NCBI GenBank assembly: GCA_900175165.2 | Contig: FWWN02000261.1 | Span: forward strand, 1-26,930 | Direction: 5' to 3' | DNA length: 26,930 nt | Source: Rhizomucor pusillus | Lineage: Eukaryota > Mucoromycota > Mucoromycetes > Mucorales > Lichtheimiaceae | Part shown: positions 1 through 9,900 of the stretch, piece after piece | How positions within the stretch are numbered: the first letter of the stretch is position 1 | Layout of the letters: the number at the start of each line of letters is the position of its first letter | The notes under the pieces: generated by a model | Told to the model about the DNA's origin: nothing | Databases searched by the model: none | The model's input: only the letters and a program-made list of their open reading frames with translations | Made by a program: the position numbers and the translations under genes

Positions 1-38
1 ATTATTGAGGTACTAATATTGAGACTGCTTCTCTTTAG

Positions 39-222
39 ATGACTCGGTAAGTAAAAGAGGATATAAGCCTATAATACCTGGACTTTTTACTGATGTCCCG
101 GTTGGCATTGTTTAGAGCAACTGCACTACATGGCACATTTGAACAATATGGTAAGTTTTCGACGTCCTTAGATCGACAAGAATATTTATTAATTTGGTTC
201 CAAAGGTTTAAATTTGCCTTGA
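39..222 (+). CDS. 3'-terminal exons of an unidentified gene entering from the left
   Basis: Three exon-like pieces are seen. A TACTAAT branch point (11-17) and a pyrimidine-rich TTTAG end an intron at 38. An 8-nt exon (39-46) is followed by GTAAGT, and a second intron (47-115, branch TACTGAT at 88-94) leads to exon 116-150, again followed by GTAAGT. A third intron (151-205) leads to the last exon, which stops with TGA at 220-222. Only one frame stays open through the joined pieces; it ends in the residues EQYGLNLP. The product is not recognised because almost all of it lies left of the window. The gene would be tail-to-tail with ELL, about 180 bp away. The splice signals are strong, but there is no protein-family support. 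Confidence 0.35.
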
Positions 223-402
223 TTGTCGTGCAATTTGATGCTCCAAACGACAACTGTTTTTTAAATATGCAGTATTTTCTGGATAGAGCACATTTGATTT
301 CTAAGCACACGACATTTATTTTTTGAAAGTGCGACAGGTATTTTTGCGTAGCTAAAGTAGGATGGCGAATTCAAGTTTCTTTTTTCTTAAACGATAAACG
401 AT

Positions 403-2388
403 TTATTTTGCCATATTGTAATAATTGAGCAATTCCTTGTGGATCTTTGTTGTTTTGTCTGCTAGATGGTTGAAATAAAGCATCTCTCGTGCAACATCCG
501 TCCTGTAATCATATACAACGGCTCTCAGCTGCTCCAGCACACCTTGTTTTAACAACGACTCCTTGTGCTCCCGGTACAATTGCTGTGCTACCTGCATCTC
601 CGCACTCCATTTAGCATATTCGTCGTCATTTGTGATCTTTTCCATGGTGAACTCGGCAGGTGGGGATAGATATTGGTTGGATTGTGATTCAAATAGTTCC
701 GAATGTAATTTCAAGGCTTGTTCAGCTGAACGGATCTTGGAAGCTTTGTCCCTCTCATAGTCAACAGCTCGCCTTTTGGCGCTTCGTTCTCCATATTCAG
801 TGTAAGGTTCACATGCATTTGGATTTTTCGCATTAGACATATGGGTATCACCATAGGCATCTCGTCTTTGTGGGACTGACTCTTCGACTTCTGCGTTGCG
901 GCTTCGCTTTATGCCTCCAAATATACTGTTGAGTGAATCGACTTCTGCGGCACGGCTTCGTTTTATAATTCCTATTCCACTGGGTACTTTCTTTTGCTTT
1001 GGCTCTTCAGTGTCGCTGCTCCTCTTTGGTCTTTTCTCTGGTTCGGGTACTTCGTTTGCCTTGGAACTTTTAGAAGATTTTCCGTCGCCAATACCAACTG
1101 TTAGAGATCGATCGTCCTCAGCGCCATTCTTTCGCTTATCAGATTGCTGTGATGATGGCAAACTCGTGTTTGCTTTATCTGTTGGGTGCTGATGATCGTT
1201 GGCATTGGTTACTTTCCAAGGAGAATTTCGCCGAATTTGCGGACGTCGACTATCATCTTTCTCTGTCGAATGTCGTTCATCATCGGTGCTACTTGATTGT
1301 CTATTAGAGCGATTAGAGCGGTTGGATGAAGCGCTAGAAGCCCGTCGTCTCGTCGGATATCGCTCATCATCGGTGCTACTTGCTCGTCTTCGAGACTGCG
1401 TATTAGGAGTAGCTCTTCTTCGAGTAGTTTGGGTATCCCGTTTTGTTATACTTTCAATAAGTTCTTGCGCCCTTTTAGCTTTTTCGGTAGCTCGTTCGCG
1501 TTCCTGTGCGGTATATTTCCATCCTTGGATATCCAAATCTTCGTAACATTCAAGGCTCAGGGTATAAAGTTTGCTGGTACCATGCATAATCGGTGCTGCT
1601 ACCTACAATAAACATTATTGTAAGGATCCAAATATCCAATTGGAGACTGGTCCTTAAGCTTACATCATCGAGGAGCTGCACGATGCAAGATCGCTCTTGA
1701 GATCTTGCCTCCAAATGACCATAGATGTCTTCAAGGGAAAATGTTCCAGTTGCTAAGAAATGCATCAGACGCCGCTTAAGGCCTTGCACTTCTGTGCGAG
1801 ACAAGGCAGCAGATGATTGCGAGCTGCTGGATACTACATTTTCTTTTGGTGACGCTCGTGTTCGAGAAAGAGCAGGCGACTTCTGCTGTGTTCGACGTTG
1901 AGGCTTCTTTCTTGCAGCCTTCGCTTGTTTCTCAAACTCCTGGATCTGCTTTGCATCGACAAGTGCCGTAGTTCGAGACTTTCGCGCCTTTTCGGCTTCT
2001 TGGACCTTGTTGCGGTAGCGGGCTCTGTCCTCCTCTGACAAGACACGCTTGATCGCTGACGAGTGGGTGACATCAGCCATTACTTGCATTTCAACTTGAC
2101 CGTTGCTGAGAGGAGCACCAATGAGCACATGTTGGTCAGTTTCAATAACAGGTGAGTATTCGAAAGGGAACTTCTTTCCATTGACAAGCAAGCTCTGTAT
2201 TGGGTGAAGGATCAGTCAGTTCCTGTCAGTGTAATGTGTGGAGTACATGTCAACATGCGACTTACATATTCGTGCCCCTTTACTTCCAGCTCCAAGTCTG
2301 CCTCTCCAACGCTGTTTTCAATGAGATCCCGGACCTCTCGAGTGAATCGCAAAGAAATTGCTCGCTTGCTCTCTGTCATTGGAGTCAT
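403..2388 (-). CDS. ELL: RNA polymerase II elongation factor ELL
   Basis: ELL proteins bind RNA polymerase II and suppress transient pausing; in animals they belong to the super and little elongation complexes. Three exons (2388-2266, 2194-1664, 1602-403) join in phase to give 617 residues. The N-terminus (about 8-120) resembles the ELL N-terminal domain. A winged-helix segment (about 178-250) contains LKRRLMHFLATGTFSLEDIY, is split by the second intron, and continues with YTLSLECYEDLDIQGWKYT, the hallmark of this family. The middle (about 255-500) is Ser/Arg/Asp-rich and disordered, with SSTDDER repeated and the motif IKRSRxAEV occurring twice. The C-terminal 110 residues are helical and charged and would match the occludin/ELL domain, though weakly. 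The ATG at 2388 was chosen because it opens exon 1 and joins a GTAAGT intron. The gene is divergent from the allantoicase gene. Confidence 0.77.
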
Positions 2389-3044
2389 TGACAGGAAAGC
2401 GGGAAGAGAGAGTTACTTTGTACCAGCGGGCTCCGCAGCTGCATTTTGCGCGTTGTCTGTTCTCAGATAATGTATCCTTAGTATGGAGAGAAGCGCACAT
2501 ATTGAACAATGGCTATCTTAGCGATACTCGCTGGTATGCAAACGATCTTGTAACCGCAAACGAACAGGACCTGACCCGCGAATGGAGGGATTAGTGTGCA
2601 CAAGGAAATTGATGGAGCATACTTTTCGTCAGCAGCGGTGAAGTCTCTTCCAGCTATATGGATTCAGCTTTACACTCTATATTATGCTGCCCCTTATCTG
2701 TCCGCAGACTGCGTAGAATCTTGGGTCACAAAGGATGCACAACAGAAGAGCAAGACCAAGATCGTTGCAGACCGACAAGACGATCGATACAGCACACTTT
2801 GGAGCATATTTTGGAAATGTGAACATGTCAATGTTTGTTTGTCTTTGTTCGTGTCCGGACTGGAGACATCAAGTCTTGCAATGTATAGACTTTTATGCAA
2901 CAATTTCAAACAAAAAGCAGCCGACACCGCACCGATCTGCAAAATCCCAAAGTTTTTTCCGTCTACCAAACAAGTTTATTGTTTTCCCGCACTTAACGAT
3001 GGCACTGCATTTCCACCCTTCTTTTCCCTTTATCTGCAACACCA
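2389..3044. promoter_or_regulatory. Divergent intergenic region between ELL and allantoicase
   Basis: These 656 bp separate two head-to-head start codons and should hold both promoters. Long open stretches cross it in several frames (for example 2596-3210 on the plus strand), but none resembles a protein and one runs into the allantoicase first exon in a different frame. No clear TATA box or repeat stands out. Confidence 0.4.
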
Positions 3045-4825
3045 ATGGGAAATGTTTCAAGTGTGCTCTTTCCACCTTACTCAGCTCTATCAGAAAACAG
3101 ACTCGACCAGACAGAGCTACAATTCTACATTGATCTCGCTTCTGCACAGCTTAAGAGCAAGATCCTACACGTATCAGACGAATTCTTTGGCGATGCAGCA
3201 AATTTATTGAAGCTCGAAGAATGTAAAACACGTAAAAATATAGGCAAGTGTTGAACTTTGCAGATAGATAACGCTTACATCGTACTTCGTCTTACACCGT
3301 CTCTATCATGGTTGCAGACGGTGAACGCGACGGCTGGCAAACGCAGCGACATATCGACAGTGCATCGCAAGTATACGGAACGCGAGCACTGAAAAAGCAA
3401 CAACCTCAGACTTACGTTTTTGTATGGCGCCTCTGTCAACAGAGTCACCATTCAGCTAGGTATCCACGGCCACGTACGCGGCTTTGATATAGACACGACG
3501 TCATTCAATGATGCTTCTCCTATTTCCGTGACGGTGGAAGCGGGAAGATCGATACAATGGCAAGAGCAAACTCAGGTGCGTCCTCTCCATGCAGATGTAA
3601 CATGTGATCGCATTGTTTTAACCTGCTTATGCGCCAAGTGGGATATTGTGTTACCAAACGTCGAAATCCAGTCCAATAGACATAATCTATTTACTATCAA
3701 CAACAACCATAACACTTACTCTCAAATACGAGTAACAATGCCATCCGGTGGAGGAATTGTAAGCAAATTGGCATGCATTAAGGAACATTCCTCATTTCTA
3801 ACTTGGTGCAGGCACGCTTACGTTGCTATGGAGTTCCTCAACCTGCGTTCTCGATACTGCAACGCGATTCTAAACAATCATTAAATTTAGCATCTATTCT
3901 GCTTGGAGCTCGTATCATCTCTTGCACAGACGAAAGCTATGACATTAAGCCTAACGTTTTACTCGAAGATGGCAGATCACCGTAGGTGCCACATTATGCG
4001 CAGAGACGTCGACTTTGCTCACAGAAAATGTTACACAGAGAAGATGGTTGGGAGGCTCCGCATTCGAGAGATTTTAAAAGAAATGATAGCTTGGTTATCA
4101 AGCTGGCTGCCCGCGCGAGATTAGAGACCATCCAAGTCAGCACAGAAGGATTCATTGGTATGTTTTACTAAAGTTTTCCAAATCCCTTTGAGTATTTGAT
4201 AACAGCGATCTGCCATTACTGAAGGAAACGCCCCCGAGTACATTTCGATCAAAGGTTGTCTCTCAGGCTGGGTAAGCGCAATATCGAAAAAATATCGTGT
4301 TACCACTATTAATATGTCAACCTACATCTCACAAGAACGATCCCGAGGCACAGTGGGAAGAAGTGCCATGGGTAGAAATATTACCAAAGCAATCGATCCA
4401 GGCCAACAAGGTGAATGAGTATAAAATAAGCAGCGACCAAGAAATATCGCACATTAAATTCACAATGTACCCAGGTGAGTCGATAAATGTATATGATCTA
4501 TTCGTTCGCTAGGTTGCTAATTGGAATCACTGGTTTTGTAGACGGTGGTATCCAGAATATCTCTGTGTTTGGCACTCCTGCAATAGATGATACAGCATCG
4601 GCGACTACTGCAATCGAGACCGTGGGCCGTGCAGTGCCAGAGGAAAATGTATCAATATCAAAGTCCACATCCCCCGAACAAAGTCAAGTGCCGGTTGTGC
4701 CAGAGGAGCCGCCGACTACCGGGCGCAAGAGAGGTCGTGGTGCAAGAAGAACGGTTATCAAAGAAACTACGACGATAGAACAAGACGTAATACGCGAGCG
4801 ACGATCAAAACGTAGCAAGAAATAA
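3045..4825 (+). CDS. DAL2: Allantoicase with basic C-terminal extension
   Basis: Allantoicase hydrolyses allantoate to ureidoglycolate and urea in purine (allantoin) catabolism. Nine exons give 412 residues: 3045-3222, 3318-3366, 3443-3575, 3639-3758, 3812-3981, 4039-4157, 4225-4271, 4336-4474, 4542-4825. The two tandem allantoicase repeats are visible. Repeat 1 (about 28-168) has YIDLASAQL, DGWQTQRH, IQLGIHGHVRGFDIDTTSF and GGGIARLRCYG. Repeat 2 (about 185-330) has NLASILLGARIISCTDE, EDGWEAPHSR, LVIKLAA, WVEILPKQ and MYPDGGIQNISVFG. Residues 330-412 form an extra tail ending in RKRGRGARR and RSKRSKK, which look like nuclear-localisation signals. Intron 2 uses a GC donor (GCAAGT at 3367). The loop between NLLK and DGW in repeat 1 is shorter than usual, and intron 1 (95 nt) is the longest, so its boundaries are the least certain. 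Confidence 0.88.
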
Positions 4826-4991
4826 TAAAGTTACATTTTGGAATGGATTATTAAATTGCTACATAGAAACGTGCTTTCGCACGGATGGACAGTCATGGTG
4901 ACGCCTAGAAGGAGGGCGGTCTTGCAATTCTTAGAAGAATTGAGTAGTGGATGAACCCCATGTCAGGATGATATCACCGAAGGGTATTTGC

Positions 4992-5000
4992 TATATATAT
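4992..5000 (+). promoter_or_regulatory. Possible TATA box of the LEA-like gene
   Basis: A run of alternating TATATATAT lies about 60 bp before the chosen ATG at 5058, with an oligo-T tract between. The position is compatible with a TATA element. The open frame extends upstream of it to 4947, but those codons look like untranslated leader. Confidence 0.4.
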
Positions 5001-5057
5001 GCATATGGAAAGGGTTGTGAATCTTTCTTTTTTTTTTTGCCTTACAAGTTTTCAAAT

Positions 5058-5591
5058 ATGATGCGCTCAACTATGTTCCGCAATTCGATGGTCATCGCTG
5101 CTGCCAAACCTCCTCAGCAGGGTCTGGCAGCTGTCCACACTTCCGCTGTACTCCGCAAACTGAGTGATCCAGACGACACTACCCAGCCTGGCCACGCTGT
5201 CAACAAGGCCAAGTCCAAAGCAGATGAGGTCAAGGGAAAGGCAGAAGAATATGCCGACAAGGCAAAGCAGTCGGCTGAAGGAGTGGCAGAAGAGGCCAAA
5301 TCAAGAGTTGGACCAGAGGTTGACAAGGCCAAAGCCAGAGCTGAATCGACTGTTGATGGAATAAAGCACGCAGCTGAATCAACGTTTGATAAGGCGAAAC
5401 ACGCAGCTGGTGACTTTGCCAAGCGAGTCAAGAGCGAAGTGACATCCACGATAAACAAGACAGAAGCCGGCCGAAAGGTCAAGGATACTGTTGTTGAAAG
5501 CACGGTCGGTAAATTAGCAAAAGACGATTCTAAAGATCCTCAAACTAAAGCAGTGGAAAAGGGCTTAAAGGACAAGGATAGAAAGCAGTAA
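5058..5591 (+). CDS. LEA-like, probably mitochondrial stress protein
   Basis: Intronless, 177 residues from the ATG at 5058. Residues 1-36 form an arginine-containing, acid-free leader with a HTSAVLRK stretch typical of mitochondrial presequences. Residues 45-150 are an amphipathic series of Lys/Ala/Glu-rich 11-mer-like units (AKSKADEVKGKAEEYADKAK and similar) as in group 3 LEA and apolipoprotein-like proteins. The rest is hydrophilic and lysine-rich. Known mitochondrial LEA proteins protect membranes and enzymes during drying or cold; that role is inferred here. An upstream in-frame ATG at 4947 would add 37 residues including five consecutive phenylalanines and would hide the presequence, so it was rejected. 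An AATAAAAG polyadenylation-like signal follows near 5648. Confidence 0.7.
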   Translation: MMRSTMFRNSMVIAAAKPPQQGLAAVHTSAVLRKLSDPDDTTQPGHAVNKAKSKADEVKGKAEEYADKAKQSAEGVAEEAKSRVGPEVDKAKARAESTVDGIKHAAESTFDKAKHAAGDFAKRVKSEVTSTINKTEAGRKVKDTVVESTVGKLAKDDSKDPQTKAVEKGLKDKDRKQ

Positions 5592-6143
5592 AAGAACGAT
5601 CCTACCGATTTGTAAATACAGAGCCTCTTGCCTACTTTACATATAGGAATAAAAGAAACGTCGATGCAGAGGTCGAAAGGATATGGCCATTAAACGAAAT
5701 CCATCCACTCGTTTGGGTAGATAATATGTGTCGATAAATAAAGAGACCAATCGTTTGTTGCTTTAAGAATCAGCAGTAAGATACCCAGTTTTACGGCGAC
5801 TTGGACCCGAGGCAACAAGAGTGCATTTCGATAATTTTTAGGTTTGATAACCCTTGTCGACTATTATTTCAAGGGTTCGCAACTGTCTTCATAGGCGATA
5901 CACGACATCAACCAATATATAGCAGTATAGGTCGCGCTTAATATGCAGTTGTTTGCAATATGTGAAAAGGATGCACATTGCCACAGCTTCCTGTGATAAA
6001 ATAGTTTGCCCTGTACGGTACTTTATAACAGCTGCAGTTGAAAGCTGGAGCGAAGCCACCCAATAGGTCGTTCCTCAGCGACGGGTTGGGCAAAAGGACC
6101 GGTAAGCGGTGGTCAATTGAACCTTCCTTTTCTCTCGCATCTG
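5592..6143. promoter_or_regulatory. Intergenic region upstream of RPL9
   Basis: About 550 bp between the LEA-like stop and the RPL9 leader intron. It should carry the 3' end of the first gene and the RPL9 promoter. The segment just before the leader intron is pyrimidine-rich (CTTCCTTTTCTCTCG), as is common at ribosomal-protein transcription starts. No coding region or repeat is seen. Confidence 0.4.
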
Positions 6144-6281
6144 GTAAGTAGATACAACAGTCAAAGGATCAGGAGGAGGCACTAGATTACACCATGGATG
6201 AATCATTGGATGGATGAATGGATGAATGGAACGATCGATGGAAGAAAGTGCATGGACTTATCTGTAACTTTTTCGTTGCAG
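6144..6281 (+). other. 5'UTR intron of RPL9
   Basis: A GTAAGT donor at 6144 and a TTGCAG acceptor at 6281 bound a 138-nt intron that ends 17 nt before the RPL9 ATG. It holds several short GGATGAAT-type direct repeats (about 6194-6230) that carry ATG triplets. These would be harmful as upstream starts if not removed, which supports splicing. Confidence 0.6.
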
Positions 6282-6298
6282 GGATTCTTTGACTTACC

Positions 6299-6986
6299 AT
6301 GAAGGTACTTGTTCCGACACATGCGAAGAGAATTAGCATTACGCAAAATTTACATGTCTATGTTGTAGGATATCTGCAAGGACGACGAACTCATCATCCC
6401 CGAGGGTGTTACTGTTAACATCAAGTCCCGTGTTGTCACCGTCAAGGGTCCCCGCGGCGAATTGACCAAGAACCTTCGCCACTTGAACATTGAAATTAAG
6501 TTCGAGGGCAAGGACAAGCTCAAGTTCGTTGTCTACCATGGCGTCCGCAAGCACATTGCTGCTATCCGCACCGTTCGCTCCATCGTCAACAACATGATCA
6601 CTGGTGTCACCAAGGGCTTCCAGTACAAGATGCGCTACGTATATGCTCACTTTCCTATCAACGTGATCATTAACAACGAGGGCAACGCCGTCGAAATCCG
6701 CAACTTCTTGGGTCAGAAGGTCGTCTTTCACGTCAAGATGCGTGAGGGTGTCCACTGCGAGGCTTCCAAGGCCCAGAAGGATGAGTTGATCATCACTGGT
6801 AACGACCTTGAGGCTGTCTCCCAATCTGGTACGTCGATTATAGATGATATGTAAAGTGTCGCATGTCGCTCACTGTCGTTTTTAGCTGCCGACATCCAGC
6901 AAACCTGCCGTGTCAGAAACAAGGATATCCGTAAGTTCTTGGACGGTATCTACGTCTCTGAGCGCAACGTCCTTGAAGCTCAGTAA
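6299..6986 (+). CDS. RPL9: 60S ribosomal protein L9 (uL6)
   Basis: Component of the large ribosomal subunit near the GTPase-associated centre. Three exons (6299-6304, 6369-6828, 6886-6986) encode 188 residues, the usual eukaryotic length. The first exon codes only for Met-Lys, a common ribosomal-protein layout in fungi. Diagnostic stretches include [10 protein letters not shown] near residue 28, [26 protein letters not shown], and the ending [15 protein letters not shown]. Codons are strongly C-ending, unlike the neighbouring genes, consistent with very high expression. AATAAAAG about 10 bp after the stop is a likely polyadenylation signal. Confidence 0.97.
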
Positions 6987-7515
6987 GGGCACTCAATAAA
7001 AGCAGATGATTTGTGTATTCTACACACAGAACAAAAAGACGAGAATGTGGATTCGTTTTTGCTGATTGTTCGTCGCCATGTTGTCTTGGAGTAGTCGCCA
7101 TTGTCCAGCTGAGAGGTCTATGCAAACGTTATTATTTATTTTTTCGATGGTTAATGCAGTTTCCGTTCCAATTTGCCTATTGGTATATGCGTGACGCAAT
7201 TCTTGTGAATTTGGACTATTTATTGTATTCAATGGCTATTCAGATGAAAGATACTTACACGAAAAAAGATACTCGCATACTACTTTGGAGGATAGAATAT
7301 AGGTACTGACAAATAACGTATGAGAAAGAAAACAAAAGGCACCCTCCCACGAAAAGTGCCTTGTGTTCTTGTTTTAAGTATCGGTTGTTGCAGTATGTCA
7401 ACATGAAATAAGGTTAATGATAGTAAATCATTTGCATCCAATCCTCCCCAAGGATTTGAACATTTTTCATTTCTGTGCACGTCGGCGTTAAGTAACGCAA
7501 ACCATAAACCTTAGC
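6987..7515. other. Gene-free stretch with one hairpin
   Basis: AT-rich, no convincing coding frame on either strand. It contains an imperfect inverted repeat: AACAAAAGGCAC (7331-7342) faces GTGCCTTGTGTT (7356-7367), 11 of 12 positions paired, with a 13-nt loop. No tRNA-type A or B boxes accompany it. Confidence 0.35.
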
Positions 7516-7731
7516 TCAAAGATGGACGGCATTTCTTGTACCTTGTTGGAATGCAGGACCAATGACGATATCATTGTAGTCAGAGCACAATACGCCCTCG
7601 TGAATCTGGTAAGCATGGAAGGGATTTGCTTCGGATAGACAGACAGTGGTCACGGTTGGACAGACTGGCCACGTTGCTGATGAAGGAGATTGACACCGGT
7701 CCATATGCAGGGGTAAATACACTTTTTCCAA
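7516..7731 (-). CDS. Possible terminal exon of an unrecognised small protein
   Basis: An open frame of about 71 codons has a coding-like composition, with motifs such as CPTVTTVCLSEANPFHAYQI and ending NAVHL. It starts after a possible AAG acceptor near 7730. About 200 bp upstream on the same strand, another exon-like piece (7995-7946, KIYEEEWYGGQ) is flanked by a TATAG acceptor and a GTAAGC donor. I could not join the pieces in frame through the intervening inverted repeat, so this may be a broken gene. No family is recognised. Confidence 0.33.
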   Translation of the reverse strand: MEKVYLPLHMDRCQSPSSATWPVCPTVTTVCLSEANPFHAYQIHEGVLCSDYNDIVIGPAFQQGTRNAVHL

Positions 7732-7881
7732 AAATTAATGTCGCTGCAATTTGTCGTTTTGGTGTGTAAATGTATTATAAAATTTCATAAAATGCGACAT
7801 TACTTTCTGGAAAGAGTATAAGATGAGAAAAAAAGCGCGGAAAAGGTATGACCGAGAGGATTTCGTCATTTGAGGTGCTCA

Positions 7882-8130
7882 TGGGTGCTCCATTTTTGTA
7901 GACAGCTTAGTAAACGCCCTGAATATTTAAGGCGCATGCGCTTACTTGGCCTCCGTACCATTCTTCTTCATAAATTTTGCTCTTGGGTCCACACACTATA
8001 ACAAATATTGCAAGTTTTGTTATTGATAAATTCCATTAAAGATTGTCGAGAATCAGGAGGACGGATTGAAAGAAAAAACGAGTTAAACATCAATGCGTTT
8101 ACCAAGTTGTCTACAAAAATGGGGCGCCCG
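7882..8130. repeat. MITE-like inverted repeat
   Basis: The reverse complement of 7882-7917 matches 8095-8130 over 36 bp with five differences, all transitions; the shared core is GTCTACAAAAATGG. Weaker similarity extends inward (TTAAA at 7926-7930 and 8083-8087). The arms enclose about 180 bp without a coding frame, so the whole could be a small non-autonomous element of about 250-290 bp or an inverted duplication of a gene fragment. In one orientation each arm can encode VYKNGAP. No target-site duplication was identified. Confidence 0.45.
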
Positions 8131-9900
8131 TAGTAATTCTCGTCAAATAGGTAGATACAGAGGTCTCTCTTACGTATTATATTTACTTGAACAAAGAAAG
8201 GATAAAGCATTTTTTTCCCTTGACGTATGCACTAGCTGTTGCAAGATTTCAAATGCTGAATACATTAACCATTGCACTGCGCCCAAAACTGGAGCTTACC
8301 TGAGCTCGTGGCAATGTGATTTTCACGTAAGCGAATGCAGAGCATACTACAATTCGCGCTGAGACGCAGGAAATAATTGCACCGAGTTCCGTCAGAAAAT
8401 TGCAAAATTACTGTAGTAAATCATGTTCAGTTCGAGTGGCTACCGAAAGCTCAAGTAGCCAAACCTCCATTAATTTGTCACGGTCGGCAGAACAGCAGAT
8501 TGCATTTTAGCTGGAGCATAGTGTAATTAGGGGATAGGTATGATAAGCTTATCCTAACATTCATCTGGGTGATGGTACATGGAATAACTTTGATATTGAA
8601 AGAATATGACAATGGCATGCTTCGTTTAGAGATTTATTCGCAGAAAACAAGCACAAATACAGTAAGTCTAATATTACTCTGCAAAATCAAAAGAGTAAAC
8701 AACTTTAGATTGAGTCAAAGATCCAATGCAGAGTTTGGGTACAGCTGGATAGCATAGACTAAGTAATGTACAATATATATTGCAACTGATTAATGATAAA
8801 CGTGATGGAGACCAAGATTTCTACAACTAAATATTAGTGCTGCCAAATGGCAAAGGACTAAGTCCTTTCTAATTTGTATGTAATTCAAGTTTTACGTGCT
8901 GAAGACCCGCAGAACAGAGCTACAGTAGCTTGCAGAAAATCACATGCTCACTCCCAACTACATCCCCAGAGTCGACAGCCGTAGAAAGCCAAGCAATTCT
9001 TCCAGTGTGCATCCAATGGACCACAGACTATCCTCAGAAGAACCTCGAGATCAACAAAGGGTAATTACAACGTAGAGGGACCTGCCAGCCCAACCCGATG
9101 ACTCAAAGAAGCCAACTCAGAACCTGTTGGGACCAAAAGAAGTTAGGTGGAGGGTGACTGGGATCTCAGGGCGGCCGGAAGCTAGCTTGAAATATCGATA
9201 CCAGAATCGTAATCTATAGGTTGAATGTCGGCTTGCTATACGGAGCCTGGAGCTTACCTTTTGAACGTGAAAATTGGACATGAGCGTGATCCAGCCTGAG
9301 GCCCAGGAAGGCAATGCTGTCTGGGGGATTTGGGGATCATCGACTTGCACTTTTAGGTCCAATTTTGCGAGCAATCATCGATGTAGAACGCGGCAAGTTT
9401 ATACAAAGAGCTTGCAATATTAAAAGCTTAGATATTGTATAAAAGATACCATGTACATGAGCACGTATTCCTTTGGGTGAAGGAAATGTTAATACCAGAT
9501 GTCAGGACGGTGTTTGAAATTTGTGTGGGGAGAGCATCCGTTCATGTTATGCAAGTCAACGCATAATCGTCGTACAAAGAGTCTGAAAGTCGTAGAAACT
9601 GAATTTTTGATCAAAGATATGCACATAGCTATAGTCATTGAGGCAAAAATGAGCAAGTATAAAAAGTGGGAGAAATGAAACAACAGAAAAAACCAAAAAA
9701 CCAGGCATTCTTTTCTTATGCTTTCTTCCTTTTCTTCCCATCTTCTTCCTCTTACTCTTGTTGCATATTCCCCGTTTTCTCTGCGTTGGTCCAAGGAATT
9801 GTCAATCAAAAGTGGATTCGGTGTAGCTGTTTTCTGGTCCCAATCATCTTCATGGACAGTTTAACTAGTCACATCGGATCCTGACCGATCTTCTGGTTTA
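8131..9900. other. Gene-poor stretch, possible decayed exon on the minus strand
   Basis: No convincing gene. Between 9374 and 9258 on the minus strand a frame with VDDPQIPQTALPSWASGWIT runs into a perfect GTAAGC donor, then resumes in the same frame at about 9183 after an AAG, which suggests an old spliced gene or transposon fragment. The short open frames elsewhere look like chance. A palindrome GATAAGCTTATC occurs near 8541-8552. Confidence 0.3.

Noticed and set aside
2596..3210. A 204-codon plus-strand open frame
   Set aside because: No family resemblance, and it overlaps in another frame the well-supported first exon of allantoicase (YIDLASAQL at about 3126).
4947..5057. Upstream start for the LEA-like protein
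   Set aside because: It would translate the TATA-like region and an oligo-T tract and bury the mitochondrial leader.
6339..6824. Long minus-strand open frame
   Set aside because: It is the antisense shadow of the RPL9 coding exon, caused by its strong C-ending codon use.
7505..7545. Possible tRNA A-box (TTAGCTCAAAGATGG)
   Set aside because: No B box or acceptor-stem pairing at the right distance.
8438..8460. GGCTAC/GTAGCC hairpin near a TTCGAG sequence
   Set aside because: A short 6-bp stem without a tRNA cloverleaf; likely chance.
9489..9884. Open frames on both strands with Phe/Ser/Lys-rich products
   Set aside because: They arise from A/T- and pyrimidine-rich low-complexity sequence; no splice or family support.
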